Shown here: piece after piece, positions 9,801 to 17,999 of the stretch | Layout of the letters: each line of letters begins with the position of its first letter | How positions within the stretch are numbered: position 1 is the first letter of the stretch | Origin: G963663495 sp963663495 | Lineage (GTDB): Bacteria; Bacteroidota; Rhodothermia; Rhodothermales; Bin80 | Length of the DNA: 64,000 bases | Direction of reading: 5' to 3' | NCBI GenBank assembly: GCA_963663495.1 | Contig: OY760427.1 | Span: 1,860,001-1,924,000 of the forward strand | Made by a program: the position numbers and the translations under genes | Notes under the pieces: model-generated | Told to the model about the DNA's origin: nothing | Database searches by the model: none | The model's input: the letters and a program-made list of their open reading frames with translations, nothing else

Positions 9801-10052
9801 GCCTCGTATGTTAAGCTGCGTGAAATATCTCTGGGCTATACGTTTAATCGCCGCCAGCTTCAGAGGTACTTAGGCAATGCTTTGCATTCCGTGTCCTTGA
9901 GCGTTATTGGGCGTAACCTGCTTACATTCTCGGACTATACTGGTTTTGATCCAGAGGTAGGTAGTAATCCTGACCCGACTCTGTACAGGGTTGACGATTT
10001 TAAGTACCCGCCGTTTCGTACAATTCGCGGGAAATTGGAAATTCAGTTTTAG
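6858..10052 (+). CDS. SusC/RagA-family TonB-dependent outer-membrane transporter
   Basis: The 1,064-residue product has a signal peptide (about 1-22, ending VFGQQ) and a carboxypeptidase-regulatory-like beta domain (about 24-110, GTVTDDAGEPLIGANVLI). A TonB-box-like LDEVVVTG is followed by a plug domain (about 120-240, including PMYIVDGV and SSLYGSRAQNGVIQI), then a 22-strand barrel ending in a terminal Phe (GKLEIQF). SusC proteins import glycans or peptides across the outer membrane with a SusD lid. The ATG start is supported by the signal peptide. SusD follows 54 nt downstream. The substrate cannot be predicted from the sequence. Confidence 0.95.
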   Translation: MKGRFAGALVLVLLLPALVFGQQTIVMGTVTDDAGEPLIGANVLIGEIVIGASTDFDGNYSFNVPVQHVGETFELTARYVGFSEQSRSISVTAGTMTEDFVLVLDLLNLDEVVVTGVAEATPRKKLSFTVDRVGGDEIAMAPASNPVASLQGKVAGVSVVAWSGSPGDGQSVRLRSTTSLTGGTQPMYIVDGVILGSNQVDIDALDIEDIEIVKGAAASSLYGSRAQNGVIQITTRRGSNIALNQTRVTIRNEFGVGSIRKNLVTNISHDLQVNESGQFLNSAGEVNTCDSCLENGYGPGVVQQRNDKGAAFYDEPYQGTLHNAFEDFFSPGNTWTNYVGISQNSAKTNFLASFTNVEEQGAIAGLEGLNRKSIRINLDHRVRSNLQLSTSGFYSQSTNDALSSSISSSVVINPFFGLMFTTPLVSLNDRDASGELFVQADPLSIEENPLYTIENADLEQTRSRILGNFRARWSPEEWIDVEGNFSYDRSDRDEREFYDIGFQVIGTSSLNSGRIESRNARSEAINADATVSMRKRFGDITARGILKAQVENFDSISEFIIGNKLVAVGLSDLSNIQDKESLSIGTGTTTVRSEGYYATVGLDYADRYIGDVLYRRDGSSLFGADERWQSYYRASAAWRLSEETWWPVGDMLTEFKLRGSRGTAGGRPRFEAQYETLLLNNGMLTKSTLGNALLKPELQTETEFGVDFAVKNRVFFELVYADTKVEDLLLAIPLAGYFGFSSQWRNAGTIESSTIELSVDANVLNTSDLRLNLGLIFDRTRQEITEFNSNPYRGGARSLFFFREGESLGAMYGRLFITDIGQLPSAYDPEVFAINDDGYLVPVGSGNSAVSGPGSDGEVGTDDDLWGSEVDAGDGTMLRWGVPIHYYDEAEETDNVVIAQALPDFNLGLTTHLAYKGVSLYMLWSAQVGGDVYNFTKQWSYRDGRAADQDQGFKSEELKKSTVYYEVLYNATVRNSHFVEDASYVKLREISLGYTFNRRQLQRYLGNALHSVSLSVIGRNLLTFSDYTGFDPEVGSNPDPTLYRVDDFKYPPFRTIRGKLEIQF

Positions 10053-10106
10053 CGCTATCCCGCCGTACGCTTTTTGACCTTTGACCTTGAAGACAAACTA
10101 AATACA

Positions 10107-11753
10107 ATGTACCGACTTCCCTTAACTTGGATGTTCGCAACCTTTTTCGTAATTGGAGTATCCGGTTGCCAAGACCTTGCGGTTGAAAATACAAACTCTC
10201 CTGACCGTTCTATCGCTTTTGCGCGGACGGGAGACGTAGTTAGTGTCATCTCTGGAACGTTTGGGGAATACTGGTTCGCCAATCAGGATTGTACCGGGGC
10301 CATGCTATATTCCACGATAGCAGACGAGATGTCCTGCTCCTGGGGTAACTTTGGTATGCGAGACTTGTCATCGGAACCTCGCGTTGCATGGAATAACAGC
10401 TCAACGTATGGTATTAATTCGCTATCCACAACCGGCCCGTGGTATAGATCCTATAGGGGCATTTCTAACGCAAACGACGGGTTGAGAGCCATCGCTGCTG
10501 CTGAAGAAGAGGGCAGCGTGGATGACAATGCATTCACCCGGTCTGAGGATGAAAGTGCGAATGATACTAACAGGTTAAAGGCGTTTGCCAAGATGTCGTC
10601 GGGCATGATGCATGCGACGTTGGCTCTCATATTTGACAGGGCTTTTGTGGTAGACGAGACGGTAGATTTGGAAAATGACGAGTTGGAACTGCGCTCTTAT
10701 CAGGAGGTCGCAACTGAAGCCATACGCATTTTAGATGAAGCAAGGGCGATTGCAGCATCAAATGACTTCCTTATATCGGCAGAGGAAGATTGGATCTTTG
10801 GCTTGGATGTTTCCTCTGCAGATATGGTAAAACTTATTAATTCTTTCGTAGCGCGCGTCATGGTGCAGATGCCCAGGACAGTAACTGAAAGAGAGGCAGT
10901 GAATTGGTCCGAAGTGATGAGCCGCATAGATAACGGCATTACTGCGGACTTTGCGCCTGTCGGTGATACCGACGGTGACGACGGCGAATGGGATTGCTTG
11001 AAATATTACGGGCAAGAGGGTACGACCTGGGCACGAGCAGACTATCGAACAATTGGCCCGGCTGACGAAGACGGATCGTACGACGCGTGGCTGGCTACCC
11101 CGGTCCAGGATCGCAACAGGTTTGATATCGTCACTTCTGACCGCCGGATTGTTGGCGATCCTTTGGATGTATCGGTTGATGGAACTGATTTCGAATGGCA
11201 TATTTCGGGCGGCCGATTTCCGGCTGCAAGGGGGACCTATCACTGGTCGAGTCATAACCATAAGCGGTACCAGCATTACTATAATGGGGATGCGAATGGG
11301 GCAATGCCACACATGCTGGTTACAGAAATGGATTTGTACACAGCCGAGGCGCTGCTGCGCACCGGAGGTAGTACTGAAGAGGTTGCTCGACTATTAAACA
11401 AAACCAGAGTTAACCGCGGAGCGCTCAATCCCGCCATGGGCAGTGATCCTGTTGGGAATGTTTCAGATAGTCAGAGTCACTTGGATTCCGCGAGCCTGTG
11501 GGCAAAACTGAAGCATGAGCGTCGAATTGAGACTTTCAATACAGCAGGGGGCCTTGCTCATTTTGATGACCGCGGATTGGGTGATTTGGTGGAGGGCACC
11601 CCGCTGCACTTCCCGATTCCAGGGGCGGAGTTGGAGACATTGGGAATGGGGAACTACACCTTTGGTGGTGTAGGCGGGACGGATGCTGCCCCGGGTGGAC
11701 CGGCTGGCCGTGCCTTTCAGAATCTGGATGATTTGCGGGCTTCTTCGAATTAG
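10107..11753 (+). CDS. SusD/RagB-family nutrient-binding lipoprotein
   Basis: This gene lies directly after the SusC gene. From ATG 10107 the product is 548 residues. It begins with a signal ending VIGVSGC, a lipobox consistent with an outer-membrane lipoprotein. The body is helical and acidic, with the C-terminal feature LLNKTRVNRG followed by LKHERRIETF, the hallmark of SusD proteins (…R…ER..E). An earlier in-frame TTG at 10074 would add 11 residues with no signal character, so I prefer 10107. SusD forms the extracellular lid of the SusC transporter. The length is usual for the family. Confidence 0.9.
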   Translation: MYRLPLTWMFATFFVIGVSGCQDLAVENTNSPDRSIAFARTGDVVSVISGTFGEYWFANQDCTGAMLYSTIADEMSCSWGNFGMRDLSSEPRVAWNNSSTYGINSLSTTGPWYRSYRGISNANDGLRAIAAAEEEGSVDDNAFTRSEDESANDTNRLKAFAKMSSGMMHATLALIFDRAFVVDETVDLENDELELRSYQEVATEAIRILDEARAIAASNDFLISAEEDWIFGLDVSSADMVKLINSFVARVMVQMPRTVTEREAVNWSEVMSRIDNGITADFAPVGDTDGDDGEWDCLKYYGQEGTTWARADYRTIGPADEDGSYDAWLATPVQDRNRFDIVTSDRRIVGDPLDVSVDGTDFEWHISGGRFPAARGTYHWSSHNHKRYQHYYNGDANGAMPHMLVTEMDLYTAEALLRTGGSTEEVARLLNKTRVNRGALNPAMGSDPVGNVSDSQSHLDSASLWAKLKHERRIETFNTAGGLAHFDDRGLGDLVEGTPLHFPIPGAELETLGMGNYTFGGVGGTDAAPGGPAGRAFQNLDDLRASSN

Positions 11754-11779
11754 GAGCGTGACAACTGGATCTCGGTAAA

Positions 11780-12289
11780 GTGGCTGTCGTTATGTCCTGG
11801 CTAAAGCTTGTTCTCGTTGGTGTCGTGTTGCTCTGTCTTGCGGGGTGTAGTGGTGCTGGTCAGAGCGCAAACGGAATAATAGGACCTACCACGCTACGGT
11901 CAACGCTCAGCACATCTTCCAAGGCGCACATTATTGACACCATACAAGAGGCGTTGGTGGTGCGGTACGGCTACCGGCTTGAACGACAGGAGGTAGCTAC
12001 CGAAGATGTACGCATGGAGACATCCTGGAAAATATCAGTACCGACAACCGAGGAATTGGCCGCAGGATTTACAGATATCCGCATTCGAATAATTGTCACG
12101 GCAAGGCCTCGTAACCGGGCTTCTGGCGGTACCGGTACTTCTTTTACGCCTAGGTTTACTGCCGAATTAGGCGGTGCTATAGCAGGTTCGGATGTGTGGA
12201 CGGATACGCCGTTTACTCCTGAACGGGAAAGCGAAGTGCGCCAGATTATTTCTTACCTCAATAACGAGTTCAAGGCGGGTGTACGCTAG
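11780..12289 (+). CDS. Hypothetical small lipoprotein in the Sus cluster
   Basis: The 169-residue product starts at GTG 11780, or at ATG 11792, and has a signal peptide ending LLCLAGCSG, a lipobox. The mature part looks like a mixed alpha/beta domain with a Ser/Thr/Gly-rich loop (about 110-130). I do not recognise a family. The size and the pattern of alternating strands recall periplasm-facing outer-membrane lipoproteins, but no motif supports a named function. It follows the SusD gene by 26 nt and precedes the giant FG-GAP lipoprotein, so it probably belongs to the same surface module. Confidence 0.7.
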   Translation: MAVVMSWLKLVLVGVVLLCLAGCSGAGQSANGIIGPTTLRSTLSTSSKAHIIDTIQEALVVRYGYRLERQEVATEDVRMETSWKISVPTTEELAAGFTDIRIRIIVTARPRNRASGGTGTSFTPRFTAELGGAIAGSDVWTDTPFTPERESEVRQIISYLNNEFKAGVR

Positions 12290-12346
12290 GGTGATCGGCT
12301 AGGTGTAGGCTGTTCTTATAGAGCGCACTGTTTTCGTCCGTGGCCG

Positions 12347-15300
12347 TTGAGGTACTGTTGCTCCACTGCTGTAATCGTTCTTGTTAGTGTAGTAGCGGCA
12401 TGTAGCGGTAGGCAGGAAGGTCTGAGTTGGACTGTGGGAGCCGGTTACCGCTACGCTGAGATAAAAAGGGGGGGGGGCGGTGCCGGATTCGAGATTATTA
12501 GTGCAAGGAAGTCTGGTGTCAGTTTCGCCAATGTGGTACCGGATGAGGCGTTGGTAGAGAACCGCCATCTCGTAAATGGGTCGGGGGTGACCACCGGGGA
12601 TGTAGATGGTGACGGGTGGACAGACCTGTTCTTTGCGTCGATGCTTGCAGAAAGCAAACTGTACCGCAACATTGGCGGTTGGAGATTCGAAGATATAACG
12701 GATTTGTCTGGATTAGGGGCAGGAGGCAGGTATACTACCGGTACAGCGTTCGTGGATTATGATGGCGACGGGGATCTGGATCTTCTGGTTACCTCTCTTG
12801 TGGACGGTATTCGTGCATACGTGAATGATGGTACGGGCCGTTTTTCGGATGCTTCCGGAGGCGGCGGTGTTGGGGGTGCGGGTGCGTCAACATCATTAGC
12901 GTTGGCTGACATAGATGGTGATCGAGACTTAGATCTGTACGCGGCCTTCTACAAGCGAACCACTTTGAAGGACATTCTGCCACCATCTGAAAGAAGTTTT
13001 GAGAAAATTGTGATTCCTACAGACAGTGGATACAGTATCAATCCAGTGTATGTAGAACATTACAGGTTGGAGCGGCAGGGCAGTCGGCTTATGCGTATGG
13101 AGCTTGGCGAGCCTGACCGTCTGTACAGGAATACTGGTAACGGCAGATTTGCGCTTGTAGCGGACACGGATAACGTATTTCGGGGGGAACGTGGAGGGGT
13201 GGATATTGCAAAGGTCAAAGAATGGGGTCTCACGGCGCGCTTCCAAGACTTTAATGGAGACGGTCTGCCTGATTTGTATGTGTGCAATGATTTTGAAAGC
13301 CCGGACCAGTTCTGGTTTGGAGATGGACGCGGGCGGTTCACGGATGTGTCGTCTCTGGCTGTTAGAAAGACAAGTCAATCGACTATGTCTGTGGCTGCGG
13401 CAGATGTTAATGGTGATGGGGTTACGGATCTATTCTTGGCGGATATGCTTAGCCGATCGCACGCGCGCAGGCAACGACAATACCAAACAGTACCGCCGGA
13501 ACGTGTGGAAATCGGGAAGATAGATGTGAGGCTGCAGGTATCTCACAATACCCTATTGATGGGGCGCGGTGATGGTACGTATGCTGAGACGGCGAGAGCA
13601 TCAGGCGTAGAGGCATCGGAGTGGACATGGGCTAGCGTGTTTTTGGATGTGGACCTTGATGGTGATGAGGACTTAATCGTAACGACGGGCCATGCCTACG
13701 ATGCGATGGATGCGGATATGCAGGTGAACGCATCACGAGACCGCAATTGGCGGCGAAGCCTGCTGCGATATCCCGCGTTGGATTTGCCGAACATGGCTTT
13801 CGAGAACGTTGGAAACAGTGTGTTTGAGCCTGTTGAGGCCGGGTGGGGCTTAGGCTATGAGGCAGATGTGTCGCATGGGATGGCTTTGGCTGACTTTGAT
13901 AATGACGGGGACCTTGATGTAGCGATAAATCGACTGAACAAGACTGCCGGTTTGTATCGAAATAACGTGTCAAAACCACGCATAGCCGTAAGATTGCGGG
14001 GAATAGCACCAAACACGCGGGGTATCGGTGCACGCATCCGGGTCATTGCGGAAGGGGCTGCTACGCAGGAAAAGGAAATGGTGGCGGGAGGGATGTACCT
14101 TTCATCCAGCGATGCTATCCAGACATTTGCCGCACTTCAGCAATTCGTGCTGATTGAGGTGCTCTGGCGGAGCGGATTGATCAGCGTTGTTGATAGTGCG
14201 TTAGTAGATCATATATACGAGATTGATGAAGCGTTCGCTGAACGGGTCAGCAACAATGCCTCAGCGGTACGGCCGGTATTTGAGTTGGTATATGAGGGTG
14301 CGCCGCATCGAGAACCCGCGTACGAGGATTTCCGGCGCCAACCCTTGTTGCCGTGGATGTTAAGCCAACGGGGGCCGGCTCTCGTAGTGGCGGATGTTGA
14401 TGGAGATGGGGATGAAGATATCGTACAGGGTAGTGGGCGTGGAGGTCGCATTCAGGCTGTTGTTAATGATGGAGGCCACTTTAACAGGATCATTAGGATT
14501 GGTGCTGCTGCGAAGGACGACCAGGCAGGGATCGTGTTTGTGGGATCCGGTGTGGGCGGCAGATTGCTGGTCGCAACAGGCAATTATGAAAATCCATCAG
14601 ATAGCGGGCAGTCCGGCCTGACAGCTTACGATTTGGCAGCGGATGTTTCCGAGACTCTTCTTGTCGGGAAAGGCGCTATCGGTTCGTTGGTTGCTGCACA
14701 TTTTGACAAAGATGCTATGCTGGACTTGTTTGTTGGCACGCATTTTCTGCCCGGGCATTTTCCTTTAGCGCCGCCAAGCAGCCTGTTCCGAGGGTCAATT
14801 GATAGCTTTGAAAAGATTGGTTCTGTGGACGCTGCTGGTCCGGTGTCAAGTGCAGTAGCTGGCGATCTTGACATGGACGGTGATCAGGATCTCGTTCTAG
14901 CAGTCCATTGGGGCCCCATTCGTGTGCTTATGAACAAGGGTAACGGGCAGTTGGTGGATGAGAGCGCACGGTTGGGGCTGTCAGAGTATACGGGGCTTTG
15001 GAATGGGGTAGCTTTAGGGGACTTTGATTCGGATGGCCGCCTTGATATCGCGGCTACCAATTGGGGATGGAACAGCCGTTATGGGCCTCCGCAGAGTAGA
15101 GATCGCGCGATCCGCTTGTATCATGGTGACGTGGATGACAATAGAACGTGGGATATTTTTGAATCTCGGTACGACCGGACTATCGGAGGTTATGTCCCGA
15201 CAAGGGACTTGCGCACACTACTCAATGCAGTCCCCCCGATTGCAAGGCGGGTACGTAGCCACCACGAGTTTGCCCGGCTTACGTTGCAAGAGCTTTTGGG

Positions 15301-15961
15301 GTCTGCCTCGGACACCTTATCGGTACGCGAAGCACATGTTCTTTCTTCTACGGTATTTCTGAACCGAGAAAATGGTTTTGAGGCAGTTACCCTTCCCCGG
15401 GAGGCGCAGCTTAGCCCGGCATTCAGCGTGAGTGTTGCAGACATGAATGGGGATGGCGCCGAGGATCTGTTTTTGGGGCAGAACTTATTCGCACTGCCTG
15501 CTGAAGTGTCTCGTCAAGACGCTGGCAGAGGGCTTTGGTTGAGAGGCAATGGGAAGGGGGCATTCAAGGCTGTTCCCGCACCACTGTCCGGCATGCAGAC
15601 CTATGGACAGCAGCGGGGCGCTGTTGTGGGCGATTTTGATCAAGACGGGCGTGTGGATATCGCGGTTACGCAAAACGGTAACAAGCTGCATGTGTATCGA
15701 AACGTAAATGCAAAGCCCGGGCTCCGCGTGCGTCTGCCCGTCCCGGCTGGCGTAGGTGCTACGGTCCGAATCAAGTATAGTGACGGATCGCTTGGGCCGG
15801 TACGGGTATTCTCCGCAGGCTCCGGATTCTATTCTCAGGACAGTTCTGAATTGGTGCTCGGAGTTTCGAGTACGCCGCATAGTGTACTCGTGAGGTGGCC
15901 TCAAGGCGGGGAGGAGGAGGTACCCATTGCACCGGGCGCCGCCGCCGTAACGCTTGAGTAG
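12347..15961 (+). CDS. Giant FG-GAP/VCBS-repeat lipoprotein with ASPIC/UnbV domain
   Basis: The 1,204-residue product starts at TTG 12347 and has a signal with lipobox VVAAC. Many Ca2+-binding FG-GAP/VCBS motifs of the form DxDGDGxxD follow, for example DVDGDGWTDL, DYDGDGDLDL, DFNGDGLPDL and DMNGDGAEDL. They occur in two blocks that probably form two beta-propellers, each followed by an ASPIC/UnbV-like segment (NTRGIGARIRV; GVGATVRIKY, then SGFYSQDS). Proteins of this kind are exposed adhesion or carbohydrate-binding proteins. A run of ten G bases lies near the 5' end. A decayed relative follows directly downstream. Confidence 0.88.
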   Translation: MRYCCSTAVIVLVSVVAACSGRQEGLSWTVGAGYRYAEIKRGGGGAGFEIISARKSGVSFANVVPDEALVENRHLVNGSGVTTGDVDGDGWTDLFFASMLAESKLYRNIGGWRFEDITDLSGLGAGGRYTTGTAFVDYDGDGDLDLLVTSLVDGIRAYVNDGTGRFSDASGGGGVGGAGASTSLALADIDGDRDLDLYAAFYKRTTLKDILPPSERSFEKIVIPTDSGYSINPVYVEHYRLERQGSRLMRMELGEPDRLYRNTGNGRFALVADTDNVFRGERGGVDIAKVKEWGLTARFQDFNGDGLPDLYVCNDFESPDQFWFGDGRGRFTDVSSLAVRKTSQSTMSVAAADVNGDGVTDLFLADMLSRSHARRQRQYQTVPPERVEIGKIDVRLQVSHNTLLMGRGDGTYAETARASGVEASEWTWASVFLDVDLDGDEDLIVTTGHAYDAMDADMQVNASRDRNWRRSLLRYPALDLPNMAFENVGNSVFEPVEAGWGLGYEADVSHGMALADFDNDGDLDVAINRLNKTAGLYRNNVSKPRIAVRLRGIAPNTRGIGARIRVIAEGAATQEKEMVAGGMYLSSSDAIQTFAALQQFVLIEVLWRSGLISVVDSALVDHIYEIDEAFAERVSNNASAVRPVFELVYEGAPHREPAYEDFRRQPLLPWMLSQRGPALVVADVDGDGDEDIVQGSGRGGRIQAVVNDGGHFNRIIRIGAAAKDDQAGIVFVGSGVGGRLLVATGNYENPSDSGQSGLTAYDLAADVSETLLVGKGAIGSLVAAHFDKDAMLDLFVGTHFLPGHFPLAPPSSLFRGSIDSFEKIGSVDAAGPVSSAVAGDLDMDGDQDLVLAVHWGPIRVLMNKGNGQLVDESARLGLSEYTGLWNGVALGDFDSDGRLDIAATNWGWNSRYGPPQSRDRAIRLYHGDVDDNRTWDIFESRYDRTIGGYVPTRDLRTLLNAVPPIARRVRSHHEFARLTLQELLGSASDTLSVREAHVLSSTVFLNRENGFEAVTLPREAQLSPAFSVSVADMNGDGAEDLFLGQNLFALPAEVSRQDAGRGLWLRGNGKGAFKAVPAPLSGMQTYGQQRGAVVGDFDQDGRVDIAVTQNGNKLHVYRNVNAKPGLRVRLPVPAGVGATVRIKYSDGSLGPVRVFSAGSGFYSQDSSELVLGVSSTPHSVLVRWPQGGEEEVPIAPGAAAVTLE
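12468..12477 (+). repeat. G10 homopolymer tract inside a surface-lipoprotein gene
   Basis: Ten consecutive G bases follow AAAAA about 120 nt into the reading frame, encoding a Gly run after KR. The frame is intact at this length. Gain or loss of one G would cause early termination, so this is a candidate contingency (phase-variation) tract. Variation itself cannot be seen in one sequence. Confidence 0.6.
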
Positions 15962-16015
15962 CGCGCGTCCCTGGGTATGGATTGTGATTCTGTGTGCGGT
16001 CAGCATACGGTGTGA

Positions 16016-17999
16016 TTGCGAATGCGCATGTGGCAGCTGGAGGATGGCTACCGCTGGATGTTCCTGGAGATGGTGGGAATAGATTTGCAGGGCTCAGGGC
16101 GAGGAATCGGCGCTCCCGGCGGTTGTGATGGCGCGTGTTACCGGCGACGGGTGAGTGGATGCCATCATTGGAAGCCGGCGTGCCGTCCATTCTTGCGTAG
16201 GGCAGGAAAGGGTTCCATCGGTTGGTGCAACCAGCGGAAACTATCCGTACGGGTGATGTAACCGGCATGGCAGCTGCTCCGTGGTCTGATGGGGATACGC
16301 GGATGTATGCCGCAATCTCCAATGAGGAATCAGCGAGCGAGGAGTTTTACATCAGAGTTTTTCTTTTCCGTGATTCGCGTGTCGCCATGGCGGGAGATAT
16401 TGCGTTTGATATGGGAGCAGTAGGACCACTCACGCTCCTTGAAATTGACCGTGACGGAGACTTGGATCTCATTGCAAGTGCATATGCTGTCGCGGGCGAA
16501 TATCCAATGCATGGCAGGAGTCTGGTCGACCTGAACAGTGATGGGATGCTAAATGCCGGCGATACATTGACCTTGGGTCATACAGGACTGGTAACGGGCG
16601 CGGCAGCCGGCGATTTGGACAACGATGGTGACAGTGATCTTGTGCTTGCTACAGAGTGTGCACTACACGTTTTATTGAATGAGGCCGGCCGATTAGCACA
16701 CCGTACAATGCGCTTCGGTCGCCATGGGCTTTCCGGGTGGTGGAAAGGAGCCGCTCCCGGGGGACTTTGACGAGGTAGGAAGACCGAATATTGTGGCGAC
16801 CAATTGGGGTTCGATCTCAGCGTTTGGCCGACAGGACGAACCCGCGTCGCGAAGCTTCTGACCGAGCTCCGAGAGATTATCTGAAGGCATCATGGAAGAA
16901 AATGGATGGCTCGTGTGAAAGGCTCCGAATACTCCAAAACATTCGCGATCCTAGTTTCAAAAGCCAACTGCTTGGGCACCATGGCTGTTGATCAAAGCGG
17001 TACGGTAGATATCAGGATGATGCAGTAAGAGCCTACTGTGTAGGGATTCGTACCGACAATGGGATTGAAGGACTTATCGGCCTTTATCCCGAAGCTACGG
17101 CGAAGGTGGATATCGCATGCAGCGTTCGCACAGGTCACCGCCGACCAGATCCTTCCTCAAGGGATACCGTTTCTGGAAGTATCCACACAAGCAACCACAA
17201 TTCTGCTAAACCGGGGTTCAACATTATTGGGGAGTTATATGGCTGAGTACCCATTTGCTGAGGTTTTCGAAAAAATTGCAGGTTTTTCGCGAAAAGCGGG
17301 AACTGATTATGAAAAACTGGCGCAAGCCATCCTGACTACACCACCACAGCGCAAAATAACGGGTGCCAAAACGCGTGGGTACTCAGCAATATAATTCCCC
17401 ATTATTGACCACATCTATCCCGGTTGCGAGGCAGTGGAGCGTTGCCTTTGGCGGCGCCGTAGCAGAATGCGATGCCGATGGGAACGAGGATCTCCTGATG
17501 TTACAAAGCCATTATCCCGTACCCAGCCCTAGTACGCTAGGATGCAGGCCAGGGGATACCGCTCCGGGGGAACGGCGAGGGAAATTTTGATGCAATGCAA
17601 TATTCTGGACTTATGGTCTACGGTGATGGTAGGGCGGTTGTGGTTGGGGAATAGGATCAAGACGGTTGAGTGGATGTACTGGTCACTCAAAATGGGGCAG
17701 AAGTCCGGCTGTACCGCAACAAAATCGCAGCGACTGGATTGCGAGCCCGGTTGTCCGGGAAACAGGGCAACGCACGGGGAGTAAGGGCGGTTACGAGGGC
17801 GAAGTATGAGGATGGCTCATGGGGTCCAGCTCGCATTGTATCTGCCGGGACTGGCTATTGGGGGCAACATTCATCTGTACAGGTTTTGGGACGCTCAGCG
17901 GAAATAACGGGTGTTTCGGTCAGATGGTCATCAGGCGCCGGGACACTAACGCCCGTGCCTCGCAGTGCATACCAAGTAACGGTGGTGGAGCCCAATTGA
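16016..17999 (+). pseudogene. Decayed FG-GAP/ASPIC lipoprotein gene (paralogue of the preceding gene)
   Basis: No frame is open throughout, but pieces match the 3' half of the intact upstream gene. The FG-GAP units EIDRDGDLDL and GDLDNDGDSDL are at 16222-16770. Then DFDEVGRPNIVATNWGS (about 16764-16815) parallels DFDSDGRLDIAATNWGW upstream. A Leu-rich NRGSTLL segment sits at 17210-17230, and an ASPIC/UnbV tail at 17670-17999 contains KYEDGSWGP and SAGTGYWGQ. Several frameshifts and stops separate these pieces. A 170-bp MITE interrupts the remnant at 17230; removing it and one target repeat restores the local frame. The final TGA overlaps the TTG of the next gene. Confidence 0.8.
17230..17399 (+). 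mobile_element. 170-bp MITE with 8-bp target-site duplication
   Basis: The element starts GGGAGTTATATGGCTGAG and ends CTCAGCAATATAATTCCC, which form terminal inverted repeats of about 24 bp. It is flanked by perfect 8-bp direct repeats CATTATTG (17222-17229 and 17400-17407). It is nearly identical, in reverse orientation, to 42919-43088 and related to the left arms of the TnpB elements at 31423, 45527 and 49370. It encodes no transposase. A short frame inside ends in EKLAQAILTTPPQRK, resembling the tail of the 54-aa ORF at 63038. Confidence 0.9.

Noticed and set aside
11780..12289. Assignment of the small Sus-linked lipoprotein to LptE or a TolB-like family
   Set aside because: Only the lipobox and size agree; no conserved motif supports either name.
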